Shown piece by piece: positions 1 to 6,140 of a stretch of DNA of 6,159 bases (within the stretch, counting starts at the first letter, position 1; every line of letters begins with the position of its first letter). This DNA comes from Paracoccaceae bacterium (GTDB lineage Bacteria > Pseudomonadota > Alphaproteobacteria > Rhodobacterales > Rhodobacteraceae). A program made the translations under genes and the position numbers. The DNA lies in assembly GCA_019090405.1 (NCBI GenBank), contig JAHRVZ010000185.1, forward strand, positions 1 through 6,159. The letters are read 5' to 3'. The notes below the pieces were generated by a model. The model had not been told where the DNA came from. It saw only the letters and a list, made by a program, of their open reading frames with translations, and did not search any database.

Positions 1-549
1 CGGGGCGGGCGCTGGGGCCGGAACGGGCTGGATGTTCATGGCGGCGACCTGAGAAGCTGGGACTTGCGGCGCCACAAAAGCGTTACCTACAGGTAGGCTT
101 TGTGTGCTCGCTGTTCCTTCTTGACCCAGATAGGCCAGCATTACATTTTCCTGCACACGCAGAAAATCGCCCATCATCTGATGAAAATTCGCAAAAACCT
201 CGGAGCGCCCTGCCCCGCGATCAAGTTGCTCAAAGTGTTTTGGTAGTATTTCCATAAACTCCAATGTCCTTGTTGTTGAAATTGAATTACCGCGCCCTTC
301 AGCGGAAGCGGGTGACGAAATGGCTTGCTCAGACGCCACGGCCTGAGCGCTCTTCTCTGGTATCGCAGTTAATGTTTCCGGCTGTTTTTGCAATGGGCCG
401 AAGCTATCAAGCACGATTGGTTTAACGTCGCGTAATGGTTGATCTGCACGGCGGGCATAACCGCCATTCAGATACCAAAGCTGTCTGGGCGGCTTGGCAA
501 GAGTCCGCGGTTCAGGGGCGGCCATCCCGCCGGTGAGCGCGGCAAAATC
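1..549 (-). other. Post-AT linker running into an Ala/Pro-rich carrier-protein spacer (synthase residues ~1601-1783)
   Basis: After the AT, the chain has the RQLWYLNGGYARR element (about 1640-1652), which is a family-like post-AT tail. A low-complexity Ala/Ser/Glu stretch follows, then an amphipathic helix HQMMGDFLRVQENVMLAYLG (1723-1742). The last visible residues are PVPAPAPAP. In PUFA synthases such Pro/Ala-rich spacers separate acyl carrier proteins, so the first carrier domain probably begins just outside the window. No carrier-protein serine motif is visible within it. Confidence 0.7.
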
Positions 550-3500
550 AACCGAAACCCCGGCGACAAACAACGCCACAAGCCCGTCAAGGAATGACGT
601 GACATTGCCACCGGCCTTGTCCAGCGTGATGTAGGTGGCGGCCTCTGGGCCCAATATCTCGGACAGGCGGCTTGAAAGAACCGATTTTGGTCCGACTTCG
701 ACAAAAACAGTCGCCCCTTTGTCGGCCATCGCCTGTGACATTCCAACAAAATCGACCGGGCTGACCAAGTGGTCGCTCATGGTTTTTCGGATAGCTTTAA
801 GAGTTTTGCCGTGCGTCCCGCCATGGGTGTTGGAAAACACCGATATATCCGGCTTCTGCCACGCGACGCTTTCAAGGGCCGTATCAAAATCGTCTCGTGC
901 GGCAACCATCAATGGTGAATGGAACGCCTGAGTGACCGGCACCCGCCGCACATCAAATTCAGCTTCGACAAGGGCGGTTATTGCCGCTTCGACGGCATCA
1001 ACACTGCCCGCAATGACGGTCTGCGAGTGGCTGTTGAAATTGACAGCAGTCACCCCGTCCATTCCGGCAATGGCGGCTTCGGTTGTGGCGCGATCAGCGC
1101 CGACAGCAGCCATTGAGCCCGGGCGGTCAGGATCGCCATTGGAAACCATCGCGCGGCCCCGTGCCTCTGAAAGGCGGATCAGGTCCTCAAACGTCAGCAC
1201 GCCTGCGGCATGAAGGGCCACAAATTCACCATAGCTGTGTCCCGCGACCATGTCCGGAACCACATTCAGTTTCCCAAGAAGCGCAGTCAGTGCCGCCTCG
1301 ACCGTTCCCAACGCGGGCTGTGTGATCTGCGTTTCAGACAATGCCGCCATCTGGGCCTTCTTTTGGTCCCTATCAAATGCGTCCCCCGGATACAGACTTT
1401 GCGACAGCGATACGTTCGCAAAACTTGGGGTGTCGGCCAAAACAACTTCGGCCCGGTCAAACAGATCCAGCATCACCGGATCCAAAAGCATGCTTTCACG
1501 CATCATTCCGGGGTATTGCGACCCCTGCCCCGGGAAGACAAACGCAAGCTTGCCGCCGGACAACAGTTCCGGGGCTTGCGAAAAATGCACCCCGCGCGGA
1601 AGCGCCGTGTCTTTGAGAAGGTAAGCCAAAAGCCCTTCCAGCTTTTCCAAAGCATCGGCAAGCGTTTCAGCAATGAACCCGGCCCGGACCGGTGCCTCGG
1701 GCACAGCCCCCGATCGGGCAAGTTCAGCCAGCGCCTTAGGCGTCGACAATTTACCCGCAGTCAGCGCGGCGATCAGCGTTTCAAGGGATTTCCCAAGATC
1801 GTCCCGGCTGTTTGCCGAAAGCGCGACCGGAACAACAGAACGGCCAAGCTCGATCTGTGCCGCAGGGGCCAGGGAATCTCTGTATTCTTCAAGCGTGATA
1901 TGAAAATTCGTACCGCCAAATCCAAAAGAGCTTACCCCGGCGCGGCGTTTTCCATTCGGGCGTGCAACCCATGGCCTTGGCTGCTGGCTGATAAACAGCG
2001 GCATGCCTTCACGGGCAAAGCCCTGATTTGGTGTTTTGACCAACGCGTGTGGTGGCAGCACTTTGTGATGCAGCCCCATCGCAACCTTGATCAATCCCGC
2101 AGCACCTGCGGCAGCCTTTGCATGACCGATCAAAGCCTTTACCGACCCGATCGCAGCCGATTTTTCTGAGGCGCCGGTCTGGTACAGAACCTCTGATACC
2201 GTTTCAAGTTCGGCCCGATCCCCGGCCACAGTTCCGGTTCCGTGCGCTTCGAAAAGATCAACCGTTGCCGGTGAATAACCGGCCTGTTCATAGGCCCGGC
2301 GCAACGCGCGTTTTTGTCCTTTTGGAAGAGGTGCCGTAAGCCCCTTGGCGCGTCCGTCTGACGAGGCACCAACGCCCTTGATGACGGCATATATGCGATC
2401 TCCTGCGGCCTCGGCATCTGACAGGCGTTTCAGCGCAATCGCGGCCAAACCTTCAGAGATTACGATTCCATCCGCCTCGGCGTCAAAAGTGTTGCACATC
2501 CCCCGCGGCGACAAGGCCCCGGTTTTGGCAAAACACATATAGCCAAACGGCGATTGCTGCGTGTCGATACCGCCGGCAACAACCATGTCCGAACGACCGC
2601 TTTCAAGTTCCATAACGCCCTGATAAATCGCCGCCAATGACGACGCGCAGGCCGCATCTACGGTGACATTGGTGCCGCCAAAGTTGAACCGGTTGGCGAC
2701 GCGGCCAGCCGATACATTAGGCAAGGTCCCTGAAAAGCTGTCTTCGGTCCATTCCGGAAGCCGGGCCAGCAATTCCTCGGGAACGTTGCCGCCCAAAAGG
2801 CGCAAAAGTTCGGTTCTGGCGATGTATTCTCCACCCAGCTCTCCGGTTCCGCCCGAGAAGCCCAGCATGACCGACACACGGGATCTGTCGCCAATATCTT
2901 CGGCGCCCATGGCCACGTCTTTCATGACATCCGAAACCAGTTCCAGTGACAGCAACTGCATCGGGTCGACCGATGACAACGTCGCCGGCGGAATTCCGTA
3001 AGCCAACGGATCAAATTCGACATCGTCCAGAAAACCACCCCATCGGGAATAGCTTCGGTCGCGCGCTTTGCGATCCTCACTAAAATAGGTATCTTTATCC
3101 CAGCGATCCGCTGGCACTTCCCGGATGGCGCTTTCTCCGGAAAGGATCCGCCGCCAATACGACGCAAGCGTATCAGACCCCGGCAAAATCGTTCCCATGC
3201 CAACAATGGCAATATCCGCAGGTGGCGGAGCAGAGACCGCCGCCACAGCAGGCAAACGGTTTTCAAAGGCCTGAAGATGATCAACCGACCCGGCCGACAC
3301 GCCCTCATGCAATTCAGCGATCGTCAGCGTCTCGTCGCGGAAGGCCGCGATCTGACCGATCATATACATGCCTTCCTGCCGTCTTTGGTCTTCACCGATT
3401 TCGGTCATCTGACGGTCTTCGCCTTGACGGGCAATCCCTTTGGATGCCATCCGCAGCCGGCCCATAGACACAGCTTCAATTGCTTTGCGCACTTCCGTGA

Positions 3501-5349
3501 CCGAGGCCCCAGAGGCCTTCATGTCACTGCGGCGCTGCCTGATTTCGGCGGCAATCGGCGTGATTGCACAGCGGTTGGCATAGCCCGGACCTTCCCAAAG
3601 CGACTGCGTGCTGTCGCATTCAACGGCCACCTTTTGATAGTCCGGAATGATCGCGCCCGAGTCCACGATTTCTTTGGTGAACAAATAGCCCGTGCCCATC
3701 AGCACACCAATCGACACGCCTTTTTGCGCCAAAGGTTCGCCAATGGTTGCCACCATCGCCGCTGAAACCGCATCGTGGATGCCGCCAGCAAAGACGATTT
3801 GTACCTTTGAACCCTGTTTGTTTATGATCGGATGATCCAACAAGGATTCAACAATGGATCCCCATAACACAAAGCTGGTCAGCGGCCCGATATGACCGCC
3901 ACATTCCCGACCTTCGATGATAAAACGACGCATCCCGTCGTCAAGATTACCGGTAATCAGACTGGCTGTGGACGCATGCACGAATGTGCGAATGCCCATT
4001 CCCTCAAACTTGGAAACCTGATCAATGCGCCCGCCGGCGATGATCGCAAAATCCGGACGTATCCGGTCGACCGCCTCGAACTGCGGTTTCAAAATTTCGT
4101 TTGGCGCAAACCCCAGCATGCCAACGCCCCAGGGCATACCGTTCATCTGGCTGCGTGTATCAGCAAGCAGTTGATCGACCTCGGGGCCTTTCAACAAAGA
4201 CAGTGCCGACATTGGCAAAGCGCCCCCGGCCCCCACATGTTTCGAGAAATCCGAGACATCAGAAACCCGTGTCATCGGACCCTGAATAACCGGATAGCGC
4301 GTTCCAAACAGTTCCGCCAACGGGCCGCCTTCGGCCAATGCGCGCCGTTTCGCAGCCGCAGTCGGCAGATCCGCCGCCGCCTCTGAAATTGCCTTTAAGA
4401 GGCGACCCAAAGTCGCATATTTGCGTGCCAGAGGGCCCGCCAGTGTCAATCCTTGCCCACCGGGCTTAATGCCGGGTTTGATGCTTGAATCTTCGGCCCA
4501 GGAAAACCCGTCAGAGATTTCGATCATCGCCTGCAAACAGGCATCGGTCCCGTCACCATTTTTCCCGGCGCCATCCGATTGAATATTTTCAAGCTTTGCT
4601 GAAATTTCATCTGCCTGCCGAGGGCCCGGACCACCCAGACCACGAAGATAGAAATCCCCGGTAGGGTGCTCAACCTGAAGCGTCTCGGACCCTGACAGGC
4701 TTGCTATTCTGTTGCGGATATTCGTCCCCGAAAGATCGGTTTCCGACAACAGCATGATTTCGTCGCCAAGCACCACGCCCGCCGCGCCACCGACGCGCGC
4801 CGCCGCAGCAGTTGCCGGCGTTATACCGCCCTGCACAAAAAGCGGCAGGTCGGTATGACGGCCAAAAGCCTGCAAAAGAACAAATGCCGTCTGTTCGCTG
4901 ACCAGCCCTGCGCATTCATGGCCCTTTAGGACATAGCCATCAATGCGATCAGAAAGCGACAAGCTGCGATCATCACAGCGGATGGCAACACAAAGCAGCT
5001 TTACACCTTGCCGCCGCAGTTTTTTCGCATGTGTTGTTGCGCCAAGAATGACCTCAGCCGGGGCCATCACGGTCGAAAGCGCCGGGTCTTTTAGCAAAGA
5101 TATGGCTTTCATATCCTCCAAAGTCCCGGCAAAAACGCCAATCCGAGTGACACCGGCCTCTAAAGCCGCCTGCACTTCAGCTTCGATAGTTGCCGCAGCG
5201 CATTGCAGAAAGCCCAACCCGCCAGCGCGCTCAGCGGCGCGCAGCAATCTTGGGCTTTCCAGACCTTTAGGAGCCAGAACGAAAGCGTCAAAAGAGCAAG
5301 AGCCAGTTGGATTCGATACGTCAATCTTTTTTGTTTCCAAAACACTCAT
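1..5349 (-). CDS. NPD-NPD-KS-AT type I polyketide / PUFA-like secondary-lipid synthase, C-terminus beyond window
   Basis: Giant multidomain synthase predicted to build an acyl or polyketide chain in the cytoplasm. The reading frame begins at an ATG preceded by AAGGAG 11 nt upstream and is open for 1,783 codons to the window edge. Domains seen, by residue: NPD-like barrel 1 (about 15-225), NPD/enoyl-reductase-like barrel 2 (about 340-600), a connector with GRLRMASKG and MYMIGQ motifs (about 610-700), KS (712-1155), AT (1268-1590), then a linker with an amphipathic helix (1723-1742) that ends Ala/Pro-rich. KS and AT catalytic residues are all present. The KS resembles that of PfaA, and barrel 2 resembles the stand-alone enoyl reductase PfaD of PUFA synthases, here fused at the N-terminus. 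Family knowledge predicts carrier-protein, ketoreductase and perhaps dehydratase domains further left, plus a phosphopantetheinyl transferase elsewhere. The small gene 85 bp upstream is probably co-transcribed. The product is unknown. Family assignment is firm; the exact subclass is from memory of family motifs. Confidence 0.95.
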   Translation of the reverse strand, partial: MSVLETKKIDVSNPTGSCSFDAFVLAPKGLESPRLLRAAERAGGLGFLQCAAATIEAEVQAALEAGVTRIGVFAGTLEDMKAISLLKDPALSTVMAPAEVILGATTHAKKLRRQGVKLLCVAIRCDDRSLSLSDRIDGYVLKGHECAGLVSEQTAFVLLQAFGRHTDLPLFVQGGITPATAAAARVGGAAGVVLGDEIMLLSETDLSGTNIRNRIASLSGSETLQVEHPTGDFYLRGLGGPGPRQADEISAKLENIQSDGAGKNGDGTDACLQAMIEISDGFSWAEDSSIKPGIKPGGQGLTLAGPLARKYATLGRLLKAISEAAADLPTAAAKRRALAEGGPLAELFGTRYPVIQGPMTRVSDVSDFSKHVGAGGALPMSALSLLKGPEVDQLLADTRSQMNGMPWGVGMLGFAPNEILKPQFEAVDRIRPDFAIIAGGRIDQVSKFEGMGIRTFVHASTASLITGNLDDGMRRFIIEGRECGGHIGPLTSFVLWGSIVESLLDHPIINKQGSKVQIVFAGGIHDAVSAAMVATIGEPLAQKGVSIGVLMGTGYLFTKEIVDSGAIIPDYQKVAVECDSTQSLWEGPGYANRCAITPIAAEIRQRRSDMKASGASVTEVRKAIEAVSMGRLRMASKGIARQGEDRQMTEIGEDQRRQEGMYMIGQIAAFRDETLTIAELHEGVSAGSVDHLQAFENRLPAVAAVSAPPPADIAIVGMGTILPGSDTLASYWRRILSGESAIREVPADRWDKDTYFSEDRKARDRSYSRWGGFLDDVEFDPLAYGIPPATLSSVDPMQLLSLELVSDVMKDVAMGAEDIGDRSRVSVMLGFSGGTGELGGEYIARTELLRLLGGNVPEELLARLPEWTEDSFSGTLPNVSAGRVANRFNFGGTNVTVDAACASSLAAIYQGVMELESGRSDMVVAGGIDTQQSPFGYMCFAKTGALSPRGMCNTFDAEADGIVISEGLAAIALKRLSDAEAAGDRIYAVIKGVGASSDGRAKGLTAPLPKGQKRALRRAYEQAGYSPATVDLFEAHGTGTVAGDRAELETVSEVLYQTGASEKSAAIGSVKALIGHAKAAAGAAGLIKVAMGLHHKVLPPHALVKTPNQGFAREGMPLFISQQPRPWVARPNGKRRAGVSSFGFGGTNFHITLEEYRDSLAPAAQIELGRSVVPVALSANSRDDLGKSLETLIAALTAGKLSTPKALAELARSGAVPEAPVRAGFIAETLADALEKLEGLLAYLLKDTALPRGVHFSQAPELLSGGKLAFVFPGQGSQYPGMMRESMLLDPVMLDLFDRAEVVLADTPSFANVSLSQSLYPGDAFDRDQKKAQMAALSETQITQPALGTVEAALTALLGKLNVVPDMVAGHSYGEFVALHAAGVLTFEDLIRLSEARGRAMVSNGDPDRPGSMAAVGADRATTEAAIAGMDGVTAVNFNSHSQTVIAGSVDAVEAAITALVEAEFDVRRVPVTQAFHSPLMVAARDDFDTALESVAWQKPDISVFSNTHGGTHGKTLKAIRKTMSDHLVSPVDFVGMSQAMADKGATVFVEVGPKSVLSSRLSEILGPEAATYITLDKAGGNVTSFLDGLVALFVAGVSVDFAALTGGMAAPEPRTLAKPPRQLWYLNGGYARRADQPLRDVKPIVLDSFGPLQKQPETLTAIPEKSAQAVASEQAISSPASAEGRGNSISTTRTLEFMEILPKHFEQLDRGAGRSEVFANFHQMMGDFLRVQENVMLAYLGQEGTASTQSLPVGNAFVAPQVPASQVAAMNIQPVPAPAPAP
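580..1548 (-). other. Domain: acyltransferase, malonyl-type (synthase residues 1268-1590)
   Basis: The domain opens with FPGQGSQYPGM (from Phe1272). The nucleophile is Ser1372 in GHSYGE, the carboxylate-binding arginine is Arg1397 in ARGRAM (25 residues later, as in FabD), and the catalytic histidine is His1477 in QAFHSPLM. Phe before the His, in place of the Ser of the methylmalonyl YASH motif, points to malonyl-CoA as substrate. It loads extender units onto the carrier protein(s) expected beyond the window edge. All core residues are present, so it should be active. Confidence 0.93.
1885..3216 (-). other. Domain: ketosynthase, PfaA-like (synthase residues 712-1155)
   Basis: The domain begins DIAIVGMG (712) and ends SSFGFGGTNFH (His1150). 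The nucleophile is Cys901 in VDAACASS, and the two histidines are His1036 in EAHGTGT and His1076 in KALIGHAKAAAG, with the usual Lys1071. Spacings Cys-His 135 and His-His 40 are normal, so the condensing enzyme should be active. The stretch LPEWTEDSFSG...NVSAGRVANRF just before the active site resembles PUFA-synthase and heterocyst-glycolipid-type KSs more than modular macrolide KSs. It catalyses decarboxylative Claisen condensation of malonyl-carrier with the growing acyl chain. Confidence 0.95.
3550..4332 (-). other. Domain: second NPD / PfaD-like flavin enoyl reductase barrel (synthase residues ~340-600)
   Basis: Clear nitronate monooxygenase / 2-nitropropane dioxygenase family barrel. Visible motifs in order are VIQGPMTRVSDVSDF (Gln356), PWGVGMLGFAP, FAIIAGGR, GRECGGHIGP with the family histidine at His486, FAGGIHDA (from 520), GVLMGTGYLFT (548-558) and GPGYANRC (588-594 from Pro). 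In PUFA synthases the homologous PfaD is an FMN-dependent trans-acting enoyl reductase. The likely role here is reduction of the 2-enoyl intermediate on the carrier protein, in cis. Function is by homology; the fold assignment is strong. Confidence 0.88.
4675..5307 (-). other. Domain: first NPD-like TIM barrel, degenerate (synthase residues ~15-225)
   Basis: This N-terminal segment reads as a flavin-oxidoreductase-like barrel. LPLFVQGGI (residues 168-176) followed by GVVLGDEIMLLSET (ending at 203) looks like the phosphate-binding end of an NPD fold. The segment KGHECAGLVSEQTAFVL (142-158) lines up with GRECGGHIGPLTSFVL in barrel 2, but the catalytic-type His is Leu149 here. My inference is that this half does not catalyse flavin chemistry and may be structural or bind a partner domain. 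I recall related giant synthases having a similar paired layout, so this may be a family trait and not a lesion in this copy. Confidence 0.75.
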
Positions 5350-5360
5350 TCTTCTGAACT

Positions 5361-5366
5361 CTCCTT
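5361..5366 (-). promoter_or_regulatory. Shine-Dalgarno of the giant synthase
   Basis: Read on the minus strand, AAGGAG lies 11 nt before the ATG at 5349 and continues as AAGGAGAG. No other in-frame start has a comparable site, so it fixes the start. Spacing is slightly long but acceptable. Confidence 0.8.
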
Positions 5367-5378
5367 AAATCACTCGTC

Positions 5379-5395
5379 ACCAGACCAAACCAGAC
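5379..5395. repeat. Short direct repeat, two copies of ACCAGAC at 10-bp period
   Basis: Two identical 7-mers (5379-5385 and 5389-5395) are spaced exactly one helical turn apart, between the inverted repeat and the Shine-Dalgarno of the synthase. They may be paired sites on one DNA face or an unstructured leader. Short enough to be chance. Confidence 0.35.
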
Positions 5396-5398
5396 AAT

Positions 5399-5416
5399 GT
5401 AGTTGGTCATTACTAC
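5399..5416. promoter_or_regulatory. Candidate operator: inverted repeat GTAGT-N8-ACTAC upstream of the synthase
   Basis: An 18-bp spaced palindrome with two perfect 5-bp arms sits 50-67 bp upstream of the synthase start, in the gap after the small gene. It could be a dimeric regulator site. As RNA, a 5-bp stem with an 8-nt loop would be weak and has no U-tract, so a terminator is unlikely. The binding protein is not identifiable. Confidence 0.35.
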
Positions 5417-5434
5417 GTAAAAGTTAGCTGAGGA

Positions 5435-5860
5435 TTACGAACGGTTTCGCCGTACGCCCTTAGAAATACTAAGATCGTGAACCTTATCCATTCGTTTGTT
5501 TAAAATTTGCAGCCTCTCGACACTGACCCCGGCAATCGCCGGATCATTTTCGTCTTTTGGTTCGAGAAGTTTGACCATTCGGGCCGCCACTTTGCTTCCA
5601 TTGGCGTCAGATTTATCAGAACGCTGGCTCAACAGGTCCATCATACGCACAACGCCAGCTTGACTGAACGGTGTATCCGGCACCATGCCCTGATCATCTG
5701 CAGGCGTATTCACAAGAACAGCACGCAACTTCAAAGTAAGTTGCATCATCTGGTCTTTCCTGCCCTTGCTCGCGGCCGAGAGACGGTCCTTAAGATTTAC
5801 CTTCTGATCCGACTGGTTGTCAGACGCGCTCATATTTCGATCTTTCACTTTTTCCACCAT
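5435..5860 (-). CDS. Small charged hypothetical protein, 141 aa, first gene of the putative operon
   Basis: I do not recognise this protein. The chosen ATG at 5860 has GGAG 10 nt upstream; an ATG at 5833 (reading MSASDNQ) has a weaker site, and a TTG at 5965 has none. The sequence is soluble, rich in Lys, Arg, Asp and Ser, and probably mostly helical, with no signal peptide or membrane segment. Residues 36-50 (KDQMMQLTLKLRAVL) could form an amphipathic helix. VRMMDLL (71-77) and ARMVKLL (93-99) look like two related helical elements separated by a Ser/Asp/Lys loop. The C-terminus is basic (KGVRRNRS). It lies 85 bp before the synthase on the same strand, which suggests co-transcription and perhaps a regulatory or accessory role; that is inference. 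The opposite strand is also open here, but its His/Arg-rich translation looks like an antisense shadow. Confidence 0.65.
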   Translation of the reverse strand: MVEKVKDRNMSASDNQSDQKVNLKDRLSAASKGRKDQMMQLTLKLRAVLVNTPADDQGMVPDTPFSQAGVVRMMDLLSQRSDKSDANGSKVAARMVKLLEPKDENDPAIAGVSVERLQILNKRMDKVHDLSISKGVRRNRS

Positions 5861-5870
5861 CCTTACAAAA

Positions 5871-5874
5871 CTCC
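5871..5874 (-). promoter_or_regulatory. Shine-Dalgarno deciding the start of the small gene
   Basis: GGAG on the minus strand ends 10 nt before the ATG at 5860. It favours the 141-residue form over the upstream TTG (5965), which has no purine-rich site, and over the ATG at 5833, preceded only by weak GTGAAAG. Confidence 0.5.
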
Positions 5875-6011
5875 ACTTTATGGGATAAATTTTGCGGCCT
5901 TCATTGCCAATGGGCTTGCATTCGCAAACATCTGGCGGCCTGAACAGAAACTCTGAAAGTTGCAAAATTTATCAAAAAACAATTAGTAGATGTGAGCACT
6001 TACTGCCTCAC

Positions 6012-6017
6012 TATAAT
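6012..6017 (+). promoter_or_regulatory. Possible plus-strand -10 box (TATAAT)
   Basis: A perfect TATAAT reads rightward immediately before the palindrome. No credible -35 occurs 15-18 bp upstream (GATGTG at 17 bp), and no rightward gene starts within the window, so this may be chance in AT-rich DNA. If real, it would need an activator and would serve a gene beyond 6159. Confidence 0.18.
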
Positions 6018-6026
6018 ACCTAGGTA
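6017..6026. promoter_or_regulatory. Perfect 10-bp palindrome TACCTAGGTA, candidate operator
   Basis: Fully self-complementary, located 157 bp upstream of the small gene start and overlapping by one base a plus-strand TATAAT (6012-6017). A palindrome beside a -10 box is a usual operator placement, but the bound protein is unknown and no matching -35 is seen. Confidence 0.4.
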
Positions 6027-6062
6027 AGTCCAATCTTTAGTTACTGCTCAGTATCGTGCCGC

Positions 6063-6068
6063 ATTATA
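6063..6068 (-). promoter_or_regulatory. Possible minus-strand -10 box (TATAAT) for the operon
   Basis: A perfect TATAAT reads leftward here. The nearest -35-like element, TTGTAG (6088-6093), is 19 bp away, longer than ideal and a poor match. It would give a 5' leader of almost 200 nt before the small gene. The 23-bp tandem repeats lie just upstream of it, where an activator could sit. Confidence 0.25.
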
Positions 6069-6094
6069 CAATAATTCACTACAAATGCTACAAT

Positions 6095-6140
6095 ATTAAG
6101 GAATATTTAGGGCAATTATTAAGGAATATTTGAGGCAATT
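6095..6140. repeat. Head-to-tail tandem repeat, 2 x 23 bp
   Basis: Copies at 6095-6117 and 6118-6140 abut with no spacer and match at 21 of 23 positions. The only difference is AG versus GA at unit positions 15-16. Each unit begins ATTAAGGAATATTT and ends GGCAATT. The location upstream of the first gene suggests tandem regulator sites, or iterons of the kind bound by an initiator or repressor. Two units alone cannot establish an origin. Confidence 0.85.

Noticed and set aside
86..97. Near-palindrome CCTAC-AG-GTAGG
   Set aside because: Lies within the coding region of the post-AT linker; a 5-bp arm inside a gene is expected by chance and has no associated signal.
1210..2169. Long plus-strand open frame of 319 codons
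   Set aside because: It lies antisense to the KS-AT coding region, and its translation is full of Arg, His, Gln and Pro with no domain. The opposite strand encodes intact KS/AT motifs.
3892..4386. Plus-strand open frame of 164 codons
   Set aside because: Antisense to the conserved second NPD barrel (QGPMTR to ECGGH); composition is that of a shadow frame.
5399..5416. Inverted repeat read as a terminator after the small gene
   Set aside because: The stem is only 5 bp with mixed A/T content, and there is no following T-run in the leftward direction.
5507..5956. Plus-strand open frame of 149 codons opposite the small gene
   Set aside because: Translation is rich in His, Arg, Ile and Phe as expected of antisense reading. 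No Shine-Dalgarno is evident, and the minus-strand frame has a better start and a normal soluble composition.
5861..5965. Extension of the small gene to a TTG start at 5965 (176 residues)
   Set aside because: The TTG has no ribosome-binding site, and the added residues look like translated leader; the ATG at 5860 with GGAG is better placed.
6095..6140. CRISPR array or plasmid origin
   Set aside because: There are only two abutting units with no spacers, and no cas, rep or initiator gene is visible.
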